Of a stretch of DNA of 5,407 nt, positions 1 to 5,119 are shown piece after piece; positions within the stretch are counted from its first letter, which is position 1, and every line of letters begins with the position of its first letter. The stretch is from the NCBI GenBank assembly GCA_026986885.1, contig JALSNT010000038.1, positions 1 to 5,407 on the forward strand, in the 5' to 3' direction. The stretch is from Desulfobulbaceae bacterium. Lineage in GTDB: Bacteria; Desulfobacterota; Desulfobulbia; Desulfobulbales; Desulfobulbaceae. Under the pieces are notes generated by a model. The model was not told the origin of the DNA. It did no database searches and was given only the letters and a program-made list of their open reading frames with translations. A program made the translations under genes and the position numbers.

Positions 1-286
1 CCTGGAAGAGATGAAGGATTCCGGCTGGTACCGCAAGGTGTGGCAGTCCTTTGCCGTGCTGCTGCCCATCCAGACCGTGGGGGTCATGGGTGACGGCCGC
101 ACCTACGAGCATGTGATCGCCATCCGCAGTGTGGACTCCCGCGATGCCATGACCGCCGACTGGTCCCAACTGCCCTATGACCTGCTGGGACGAATATCCA
201 CCCGCATTATCAACGAGGTTCGCGGCGTTAACAGGGTGGTCTATGATATTTCCTCCAAGCCGCCGGCAACCATTGAGTGGGAATAA
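1..286 (+). CDS. guaA: GMP synthase (glutamine-hydrolysing), C-terminal part
   Basis: This is the last 94 residues of cytoplasmic GMP synthase, which aminates XMP to GMP using ATP and ammonia from glutamine, the final step of guanine nucleotide synthesis. The gene starts before the window; the first complete codon is at base 2 and the stop is TAA at 284-286. Only the C-terminal dimerisation and XMP-binding domain is visible. It contains the family-typical stretches [24 protein letters not shown], and the near-invariant ending [18 protein letters not shown], whose Lys-Pro-Pro loop closes over XMP. The glutaminase and ATP-pyrophosphatase domains lie upstream and cannot be assessed. No clear intrinsic terminator follows, so read-through into the next gene is possible. 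Identification rests on the highly conserved C-terminus and is very secure. Confidence 0.97.
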   Translation, partial: LEEMKDSGWYRKVWQSFAVLLPIQTVGVMGDGRTYEHVIAIRSVDSRDAMTADWSQLPYDLLGRISTRIINEVRGVNRVVYDISSKPPATIEWE

Positions 287-320
287 CTGTTCTGAAACGA
301 TCAGGACAGGTGCTAACGCT

Positions 321-338
321 GACTTTCGGCGCAAAGTC
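321..338 (+). other. Small inverted repeat after guaA
   Basis: GACTTT at 321-326 and AAAGTC at 333-338 form a perfect 6-bp stem with a 6-base loop. No T-run follows, so it does not qualify as an intrinsic terminator. It lies just upstream of a TATAAT box and could be an operator or simply chance. Confidence 0.25.
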
Positions 339-346
339 CAAACGAA

Positions 347-352
347 TATAAT
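347..352 (+). promoter_or_regulatory. Candidate -10 box for the NYN-domain gene
   Basis: A perfect TATAAT lies 19 bases before the ATG at 372, in the 85-base gap after guaA. The hexamer 17 bases upstream (TTTCGG, 324-329) is a poor -35, so the call rests mainly on the -10. If used, transcription would start near 359 and leave a very short leader carrying the ribosome site AGAGAAG (358-364). Confidence 0.3.
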
Positions 353-371
353 CTGACAGAGAAGTAAAAAA

Positions 372-1148
372 ATGTTGAAAACAGGCATCTATGTCGATGC
401 GGAAAACATCAAGATGAGCGGCGGCTACGGCATGCGCTACGACGTGCTGGTTAATCTTGCCGATGCCGGCAACTCGGCCATGCTGCGGGCCAACTGTTAC
501 CTGGCCGAAGATCGGGAGAGAACCCGTGCCGATACGGATTACCGGCAGAAGGTCTACAGCTATCACAACATCCTGCGGCAGTGCGGATTCAAGATTATCA
601 AGAAATATGTCCGCCGCTATCAGGACGAGGAGGGAAATATCACCACCAAGGCCAATGCCGACATGGATCTCGCCATTGACGCCCTCCTGCAGGCCCGCAA
701 CCTGGACCGAATCATCCTGCTGACCGGGGATGGCGACTTCATCCGCCTGGTAACGGCCCTGCAGAACATGGGTTGTCGGGTGGAAATCATCGGTTTTCAT
801 AATGTGAGCTTTGAGCTGCGTGAAGCTGCCGATTCTTATCTATCTGGTTTCCTGATCCCCGGACTGTTACCGATATACGGCACATCTCCTCACAATGATG
901 AACAGTGGCGGCGCGGCACTGTTATTCACTATAATCAGGATAAAGGCTTCGGCTTTTTTCGCTATTTTACCCTGGGGGCATCCGGCCTGCAGTCCAAGAG
1001 TGTTTTTTTTCATCTCTCCAAGTCTACCCTGGACGGGGACTTCCATTTTCAGGACAATCAGCGTATTTTTGAATTCCGTATCGTCGATAACCCCGCCAAT
1101 GAAAACCGTTCCGAGGCCTGGGATATACGCCTGCTCAAAGAGGGGTGA
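372..1148 (+). CDS. NYN-domain (LabA/DUF88-like) putative RNase fused to a cold-shock-like domain
   Basis: This 258-residue protein has no signal peptide or membrane segment and is probably cytoplasmic. Residues 1-160 are a NYN/PIN-like domain of the LabA/DUF88 type, with the expected acidic metal-binding residues: D9 in YVDAEN, D97/D99 in NADMDLAIDAL, D120 and D122 in TGDGDF, and a final D154. These domains are known or predicted metal-dependent RNases. Residues 180-256 resemble a cold-shock OB fold: RRGTVIHYNQDKGFGFF (RNP1-like, 191-196), VFFHLS (RNP2-like, 211-216), then NQRIFEFRIVDN and a terminal DIRLL strand. The inference is an RNase with its own RNA-binding module; the substrate is unknown. 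The ATG at 372 follows AGAGAAG by 7 bases. The stop overlaps a GTG codon in the frame of the ferredoxin that follows. A T8 run at 1003-1010 encodes the RNP2-like Phe residues. Confidence 0.9.
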   Translation: MLKTGIYVDAENIKMSGGYGMRYDVLVNLADAGNSAMLRANCYLAEDRERTRADTDYRQKVYSYHNILRQCGFKIIKKYVRRYQDEEGNITTKANADMDLAIDALLQARNLDRIILLTGDGDFIRLVTALQNMGCRVEIIGFHNVSFELREAADSYLSGFLIPGLLPIYGTSPHNDEQWRRGTVIHYNQDKGFGFFRYFTLGASGLQSKSVFFHLSKSTLDGDFHFQDNQRIFEFRIVDNPANENRSEAWDIRLLKEG

Positions 1149-1159
1149 TTAACCGGCAT

Positions 1160-1169
1160 AATAATTATT
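1160..1169. repeat. AT-rich perfect palindrome before the ferredoxin
   Basis: AATAATTATT is a perfect 10-bp palindrome in the 35-base gap between the NYN gene and the ferredoxin ATG at 1184. It may be part of a promoter or a protein site, but no matching -35/-10 pair could be assigned, and short AT palindromes arise easily by chance. Confidence 0.25.
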
Positions 1170-1183
1170 GGAATATACGAACA

Positions 1184-1369
1184 ATGTGGAAAATATCGGT
1201 AGACAGTGAAAAATGTACCGGCTGTGGTGAATGCGTGGAATCCTGCCCCGGTGAGGTGTATGATCTAATAGAAGAAAAGGCGGTGCCGGTAAACATTGAT
1301 GAATGCCACGGCTGTCATACCTGCGAGGCGCTCTGTGATGAGGATGCGTGCCATGTTGACGAAGACTGA
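1184..1369 (+). CDS. 2[4Fe-4S] ferredoxin-type small protein
   Basis: This is a 61-residue acidic electron-transfer protein of the bacterial 2[4Fe-4S] ferredoxin type. Cluster motif 1 is C11-x2-C14-x2-C17-x3-C21-P. Cluster motif 2 is C41-x2-C44-x2-C47-x3-C51, followed by Asp rather than the usual Pro, with an extra C56 nearby. It presumably shuttles electrons in the cytoplasm; no partner oxidoreductase is in the window. The ATG at 1184 gives MWKISVDSEKCTGC, a natural start just before the first cluster. An upstream in-frame GTG at 1145 overlaps the NYN stop (GTGA) and would add 13 residues, but those look non-conserved and that GTG has almost no room for a ribosome site. The ribosome site for 1184 is also weak (TGGA, 1169-1172). 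It lies in the same direction as the NYN gene and is probably co-transcribed. Confidence 0.88.
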   Translation: MWKISVDSEKCTGCGECVESCPGEVYDLIEEKAVPVNIDECHGCHTCEALCDEDACHVDED

Positions 1370-1493
1370 CACCTTGGGCATTGTAACCCGATCTGCAGGC
1401 CTCGGAGGCTCGTTCCTTACCTGTGCTGTCACATATGGCCCTAACTATAATGGAACAGCGCAAAGACAGCAGACCCTGCGAAATGAAAACCGC

Positions 1494-2852
1494 TCAATTC
1501 AGGACTTTTTTACGCAGCCGGGCGGCAAAAAAACCGTCAAGTCCCTGCTCCGGCGTCGGCTGAAAAAATCCGTCCGCATCTACCAGTAATTTTGCAGGTG
1601 ATGGTAAAAAGGCACCGGCATTTTCAAGATAATAATCAGGATGCCCGGCAAGAAATATCCTGATAACCTCGCTGTTTTCCTCCTCTTCCAGGGAACAGGT
1701 GGCATAGACGAGAACTCCATCATCGGCCAGCAGTAAGTCTGCCGTCGTCAGCAACTGCAACTGCTGTTCCTGCAATCCCTGCAGATCCTCCGGCGACCTG
1801 TTCCAGCGAATATCCGGCCGCCGACCAATCACCCCGGTACCGGAACAGGGGACATCGAGTAAAATTCCATCGAACAAACCCTCTGCTTCTGCGGCAAATG
1901 ATGCAATACTCATACGCCGGGTGGCGACTCCCGTAATTTGTAAACGACAGAGATTTTCCTGCAGCAGACAATATCGTCTTTTTTCAGGCTCTATGGCCAT
2001 CAAGGTAGCTTTTTTGGGCAGTAGTTCCGCCAGATGGGTCGTCTTTCCTCCCACACCGGCACAACCATCCAGGTATCGGCCACCACTTTTCATGGCAAGC
2101 AGACAGCCGGCCAGTTGTGCCGCCTCATCCTGAACCGTGAACAATCCATCGGCGTATCCCGGTAATCCTGAAACGTCTCCCCGATAATCCGGCAGTAAAA
2201 GGGCCGTACTGCTGAATCTTCCCCGTTCCACCCTGCTGATTTCCGCCAGCCTGGCTGCCAATTGTTTTTGGTCCGTCAACCCGGTATTGACCCGCAATGT
2301 TAACGGCGGGATTCTATTATTTGTCCGGCAAATGGCATGTGCCCTTTCTCTACCGAAATTCTGTTCCCATTTTCCCAGCAGCCATCGGGGATGATTAAGG
2401 ATCGGTTTGCCATTGACAAGCAGCTGGTCAGCAGTCGGCAGGGAAGATCGCTCCCTGGCCACACTGCGTAAAACTCCGTTGACAAATCGAACCAGCCAGA
2501 CTGGCTGTCTCCCTGCTTTAAATGCCCGCACGGTTTCGTTGACCGCCGCGGAAGGAGGTATCCGGTCCATGCACAGCAACTGATAGATACCGATTCGCAG
2601 GGCATTAAGGGTACGGACCCTCATACCGGCAACCGGATGACGCGAAAAACGGGCAATGATACAATCCAGATATTGCCGGCTGCGTAGAATACCAAATACC
2701 AGGGCTCCGGCTAACTGCCGGTCACGCTGATCAAGCCTGCATTCCCGGGATAAGCGCTCAAAAATCAAATTGACGGGAGCCCCTGTTTGCTGCAACTCAC
2801 ACAGGGTGTTGAGGGCAAGCAGGCGACTGGTTGCGCGGAGCGGGCGGGACAT
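1494..2852 (-). CDS. rsmB: 16S rRNA (cytosine(967)-C(5))-methyltransferase RsmB
   Basis: This 452-residue cytoplasmic enzyme uses SAM to methylate C967 (E. coli numbering) of 16S rRNA. Residues 1-140 form the NusB-like RNA-binding domain (SRLLALNTL, DRQLAGALVFGILR, and AVNETVRAFK near 103-112). The rest is the Rossmann methyltransferase. Motif I is LDGCAGVGGKT (261-271), the SAM-ribose acidic residue is E288 in IEPEKR, motif IV is DVPCSGTG (C336), and motif VI is ATCSLEEEENS (C386). C386 is expected to be the nucleophile and C336 the cysteine that assists release. The ending DGFFAARLRKK is typical, and the length matches the family. The start ATG at 2852-2850 is one base after the stop of the REC-GGDEF gene and has no visible Shine-Dalgarno, which suggests coupled translation. 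The gene converges with the ferredoxin; no clear terminator lies between them. Confidence 0.96.
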   Translation of the reverse strand: MSRPLRATSRLLALNTLCELQQTGAPVNLIFERLSRECRLDQRDRQLAGALVFGILRSRQYLDCIIARFSRHPVAGMRVRTLNALRIGIYQLLCMDRIPPSAAVNETVRAFKAGRQPVWLVRFVNGVLRSVARERSSLPTADQLLVNGKPILNHPRWLLGKWEQNFGRERAHAICRTNNRIPPLTLRVNTGLTDQKQLAARLAEISRVERGRFSSTALLLPDYRGDVSGLPGYADGLFTVQDEAAQLAGCLLAMKSGGRYLDGCAGVGGKTTHLAELLPKKATLMAIEPEKRRYCLLQENLCRLQITGVATRRMSIASFAAEAEGLFDGILLDVPCSGTGVIGRRPDIRWNRSPEDLQGLQEQQLQLLTTADLLLADDGVLVYATCSLEEEENSEVIRIFLAGHPDYYLENAGAFLPSPAKLLVDADGFFQPTPEQGLDGFFAARLRKKVLN

Positions 2853-2853
2853 A

Positions 2854-3783
2854 TCAGCGAAAACTGCCGACAGCGTTTTTCCCCTGTTTCTTTACCTCAA
2901 ACAGGGCGTGGTCCGCTGCCGCCAGCAGGTCGGTAAGGGTTTGCGCATCTTCAGGGAAGGTGGCAACTCCGCAAGAAACGGTGATATGAATGGATAAATC
3001 CATGGTTGATAAAAAGCTGGTCTGTTCAACGGCCCGGCGAATACGTTCCGCCACTTGCATTCCCTGGTTGTGATCATAGCCGGCAAGCACGATAACAAAC
3101 TCGTCACCGCCGTAGCTGACACCATAACACCCCTCCGGCAGAACACTGCGAACAACATCCGCCAGTTCCGCCAGATTGCGTGAACCGTTAAGATGGCCGT
3201 AGGTATCGACAACGTATTTAAAATTATCAATATCCATGAAAATAACGGAAAGCGGACGGGTACGATGCATGTCGAGCTGACCCTGCAGGGTCTGATACAA
3301 ATAGCGGGTATTATAAAATCCGGTCAGATCATCGCGCAGGGACAGTTCACGGTACCTGGCCTCGCTTGCCTTCAGCTCCTGCTGCGTTCGGCGCAGAGCA
3401 AGATGGGTACGGACCCTGGCAAGCAGTTCAGCCCTGGTGGAAGGTTTGACCACATAATCCTGACCGCCGGCGGCAAAACCGGCAAGGATATCTTTTTTAT
3501 CATTACGTGAGGTGACAAAGAGAACAGGTATATCGGCATACCGGGGATCATTCTTCAGCTTCCGGCAGACATCAAATCCGGACATCTTCGGCAGCTCGAC
3601 ATCAAGCAAAACAAGATCGGGAACAATGGAAGGCAGGAGATTGAGAACGGATTCCCCGTCCTGCACCCCGGCTACCCGATATCCTTCCCTGGTGAAAAGC
3701 TCATTGAGCAACTTCAGGGTTACCGGACTGTCATCGGCAATCAAAATAACCGATTTCTTAACTGTATCTTCCTGTTTTTTCAT
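2854..3783 (-). CDS. REC-GGDEF response regulator, candidate Hypr-type (cGAMP/c-di-GMP) dinucleotide cyclase
   Basis: This 309-residue cytoplasmic protein begins with a receiver domain (about 11-127): acidic pair D17/D18, phospho-acceptor D61 in LLDVELP, T91 and K113. A helical, coiled-coil-like linker follows (about 128-148), then a GGDEF domain (149-309) with DDLTGFYNTR (151-160), metal-binding D184 in FMDIDNFK, and YGGDEF (224-229) intact. Phosphorylation by an unseen histidine kinase would be expected to control dimerisation and cyclase activity. Aligning DTYGH (193-197) with PleD, the guanine-contacting Asn is V192 and the Asp is S201. An Asp-to-Ser change at that position defines Hypr enzymes that make 3',3'-cGAMP. 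The RxxD inhibitory site is replaced by PEGC (216-219). The ATG at 3783-3781 is the only plausible start, preceded by GGTGGG very close by. The stop is one base from rsmB. REC-GGDEF is certain; the product is inferred. Confidence 0.93.
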   Translation of the reverse strand: MKKQEDTVKKSVILIADDSPVTLKLLNELFTREGYRVAGVQDGESVLNLLPSIVPDLVLLDVELPKMSGFDVCRKLKNDPRYADIPVLFVTSRNDKKDILAGFAAGGQDYVVKPSTRAELLARVRTHLALRRTQQELKASEARYRELSLRDDLTGFYNTRYLYQTLQGQLDMHRTRPLSVIFMDIDNFKYVVDTYGHLNGSRNLAELADVVRSVLPEGCYGVSYGGDEFVIVLAGYDHNQGMQVAERIRRAVEQTSFLSTMDLSIHITVSCGVATFPEDAQTLTDLLAAADHALFEVKKQGKNAVGSFR

Positions 3784-3807
3784 CCCACCACAAAATAACC
3801 GATCATG

Positions 3808-3847
3808 GGTAACCGTCGACGCACGAGGGAGCGCGCCAATGGCTACC
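3808..3847 (-). promoter_or_regulatory. Predicted two-part hairpin in the leader of the REC-GGDEF gene
   Basis: In the minus-strand transcript, GGTAGCC (3847-3841) pairs with GGTTACC (3814-3808) and inside it GCGCG (3836-3832) pairs with CGTGC (3825-3821) around a CTCCCT loop. Each stem has one G·U pair that becomes an A·C mismatch in the plus-strand RNA, so the fold is better in the direction of the regulator gene. It ends 24 bases before the ATG. No known riboswitch consensus was recognised in it. Confidence 0.4.
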
Positions 3848-3850
3848 TAA

Positions 3851-3865
3851 ATTGAACGTTTCAAT
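3851..3865. promoter_or_regulatory. 15-bp dyad, possible operator in the divergent region
   Basis: ATTGAA (3851-3856) and TTCAAT (3860-3865) form a perfect 6-bp inverted repeat around CGT, between the divergently transcribed REC-GGDEF gene and aapJ. It lies downstream of the candidate minus-strand promoter, where a repressor could act, and upstream of the candidate aapJ promoter. No specific regulator is identified. Confidence 0.35.
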
Positions 3866-3880
3866 TCTGGAAAAACCCGG

Positions 3881-3911
3881 TAGACTTTTTGCCCTTTTCT
3901 GTTATTATACT
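3881..3911 (+). promoter_or_regulatory. Candidate promoter for aapJ
   Basis: TAGACT (3881-3886, four of six matches to the -35 consensus) is 16 bases from TATTAT (3903-3908), which overlaps TATACT (3906-3911). The aapJ ATG is about 75 bases further on. An alternative nearer the gene is TTGCAA (3936-3941) with TAGATT (3958-3963), also 16 bases apart. Neither is strong enough to choose between them from sequence alone. Confidence 0.3.
3904..3909 (-). promoter_or_regulatory. Candidate -10 box for the REC-GGDEF/rsmB operon
   Basis: The minus strand reads a perfect TATAAT here, overlapping the plus-strand -10 candidate. No good -35 is seen at the usual distance. Use of this box would give a leader of roughly 110 bases that contains both the 3851-3865 dyad and the 3808-3847 hairpin. 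Confidence 0.33.
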
Positions 3912-3928
3912 CAGCTTATTGGAAACAG

Positions 3929-3944
3929 CCATTCTTTGCAATGG
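3929..3944. repeat. Short inverted repeat upstream of aapJ
   Basis: CCATT (3929-3933) and AATGG (3940-3944) flank a 6-base loop. It overlaps the alternative -35 (TTGCAA, 3936-3941), so it could be an operator or a leader hairpin, but it is short enough to be chance. Confidence 0.22.
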
Positions 3945-3973
3945 TAACTTAGTGAAATAGATTAAATAAGATC

Positions 3974-3979
3974 GAGGAG
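3974..3979 (+). promoter_or_regulatory. Strong ribosome binding site of aapJ
   Basis: GAGGAG lies 5 bases before the ATG at 3985. It is the best Shine-Dalgarno in the window and fixes the aapJ start. It fits a highly translated periplasmic binding protein. Confidence 0.8.
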
Positions 3980-3984
3980 AACCG

Positions 3985-4998
3985 ATGAAAAAACTATCCT
4001 GTATCATGGGGGCCGTCCTGTTGATGATTTCCACCTCGCCGGCGTTTGCTTCCACTCTGGACGAAGTTCAGAAACGTGATGTCCTGCAATGCGGTGTTTC
4101 CACAGGGCTGCCGGGATTCTCCAATCCCGATGAAAAGGGAAACTGGACAGGGCTGGATGTTGATGCCTGCCGTGCCGTTGCTGCTGCTGTTCTGCACGAT
4201 GCCAACAAGGTCAAATTTATCCCCTTAACGGCAAAGGAACGATTTACTGCCCTGCAGTCCGGAGAAATCGACATCCTTTCCCGAAATACCACCTGGACTC
4301 TCACCCGTGATACCTCCCTGGGATTAAACTTTACCCATACTGATTATTATGATGGCCAGGGCTTTATGGTCTCCAAAAAGCTTGGCGTTAAAAGTGCCAA
4401 AGAACTTGACGGCGCCGCCATCTGCATCCAGGCGGGCACTACAACCGAGCTGAATCTGGCCGATTATTTCAAACAGAATAACATGAAATATCAAGCCGTC
4501 GTCTTTGATACCTCAGACCAGAGCGTCAAGGGGTTTGAAGCCGGTCGCTGTGACGTATTGACCTCCGACCAGTCCCAGTTGTATGGATTGCGCATCAAAT
4601 TAGCCAACCCCGAAAATGCCGTTGTTCTTCCGGAAATCATCTCCAAGGAACCCCTGGGTCCCGTCGTTCGCCAGGGCGATGACGGTTGGTTTAATATTGT
4701 TAAATGGTCGATGTTTGCCATGATCAACGCCGAGGAATTAGGTGTCACTTCCAAGAATGTTGACGAGATGAAAAAATCCAAGAACCCCGCCATCCGGCGT
4801 CTGCTTGGCCTGGAAGGCATAGCGGGCAAGGGGATGAATCTCTCCGACGACTGGGCTTACCAGATTATCAAGCAGGTCGGCAATTACGGCGAAATGTTTA
4901 AACGCAACGTGGGCCAGGATTCTCCGCTGAAAATTAAACGGGGCCTGAACGCATTATGGAACAAAGGCGGCATCCAGTACGCCCCGCCTATCCGCTGA
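3985..4998 (+). CDS. aapJ: General L-amino acid ABC transporter, periplasmic substrate-binding protein
   Basis: This is the 337-residue solute-binding component of an Aap/Bzt-type importer for polar and other L-amino acids. Residues 1-22 are a Sec signal peptide (MKK, hydrophobic core, cleavage expected after AFA at 20-22), so the mature protein is periplasmic. AapJ-type signatures run throughout: LQCGVSTGLPGFSNPDEKG (35-53), GLDVDACRAVAAAV (56-69), SRNTTWTLTRD (99-109), YYDGQGFMVS (121-130), QAGTTTELNLADYF (149-162), GRCDVLTSDQS (187-197), LPEIISKEPLGPVVRQGDD (215-233), VGNYGEMF (298-305) and the ending GGIQYAPPIR. The Arg in the TTWTLTRD segment is the likely ligand carboxylate contact by family analogy. 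Length is close to the usual 340. It is followed by a terminator and then aapQ. The exact amino-acid range cannot be read from sequence. Confidence 0.95.
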   Translation: MKKLSCIMGAVLLMISTSPAFASTLDEVQKRDVLQCGVSTGLPGFSNPDEKGNWTGLDVDACRAVAAAVLHDANKVKFIPLTAKERFTALQSGEIDILSRNTTWTLTRDTSLGLNFTHTDYYDGQGFMVSKKLGVKSAKELDGAAICIQAGTTTELNLADYFKQNNMKYQAVVFDTSDQSVKGFEAGRCDVLTSDQSQLYGLRIKLANPENAVVLPEIISKEPLGPVVRQGDDGWFNIVKWSMFAMINAEELGVTSKNVDEMKKSKNPAIRRLLGLEGIAGKGMNLSDDWAYQIIKQVGNYGEMFKRNVGQDSPLKIKRGLNALWNKGGIQYAPPIR

Positions 4999-5025
4999 TA
5001 TTTTCCTGTTTAGGGACCGATTCGC

Positions 5026-5060
5026 AGAGCGCCCTGAACCGGGCGCTCTTCTTCTTTTTT
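5026..5060 (+). terminator. Strong intrinsic terminator between aapJ and aapQ
   Basis: A perfect 9-bp GC-rich stem, AGAGCGCCC (5026-5034) with GGGCGCTCT (5041-5049), encloses a 6-base loop and is followed by a pyrimidine tail rich in T ending in T6 (5050-5060). It lies 28 bases after the aapJ stop. Partial termination here would give more binding protein than permease, a common arrangement in ABC importer operons. Confidence 0.88.
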
Positions 5061-5062
5061 CA

Positions 5063-5071
5063 TATTATACT
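5063..5071 (+). promoter_or_regulatory. Possible -10 element (TATTATACT) before aapQ
   Basis: TATTATACT is identical to the 9-mer at 3903-3911 upstream of aapJ. It follows the terminator tail directly. No convincing -35 is seen, since the terminator stem occupies that position. It might restart transcription into aapQ, or the match may reflect AT-richness. Confidence 0.2.
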
Positions 5072-5076
5072 TTTTA

Positions 5077-5093
5077 TCACCGCACAGCGGTGA
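5077..5093 (+). other. Compact hairpin in the aapQ leader
   Basis: TCACCGC (5077-5083) and GCGGTGA (5087-5093) form a perfect 7-bp stem with an ACA loop, 26 bases before the aapQ ATG. There is no T-run after it, so it is not a terminator. It could protect the 5' end of a processed or re-initiated aapQ message, or influence translation. Confidence 0.42.
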
Positions 5094-5119
5094 GTCTAAT
5101 CTGGTAGAGTACGCCCATA

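Noticed and set aside
300..345. CGCAAAG-like string resembling part of a GEMM (c-di-GMP/cGAMP) riboswitch before the NYN gene
   Set aside because: The rest of the GEMM consensus (GCAAACC-type segment, GNRA tetraloop and receptor, P2 stem) is absent, and the gap is too short for the full aptamer.
228..800. 190-residue open frame on the minus strand opposite the NYN gene
   Set aside because: It lies antisense to a gene with clear domain motifs, spans the guaA end, and its translation shows no recognisable domain; a shadow of biased codon use.
1003..1010. T8 run inside the NYN gene, matched by another T8 at 5217-5224 in aapQ, both preceded by AGTG
   Set aside because: Phase variation was considered, but both runs encode conserved Phe codons (RNP2-like motif; membrane helix) and eight bases is modest; coincidence or an error-prone spot is simpler.
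1370..1493. Search for a bidirectional terminator between the convergent ferredoxin and rsmB genes
   Set aside because: Only 3-5 bp stems without T-runs were found (for example GCAG/CTGC near 1470-1480); nothing supports a terminator call.
1296..1589. 97-residue plus-strand open frame bridging the ferredoxin and rsmB 3' ends
   Set aside because: It overlaps two well-supported genes in other frames, has no visible ribosome site and no domain; its basic C-terminus comes from antisense rsmB codons.
3861..4055. 64-residue minus-strand open frame across the aapJ promoter region
   Set aside because: It covers the aapJ ribosome site and signal peptide in antisense and resembles no known protein.
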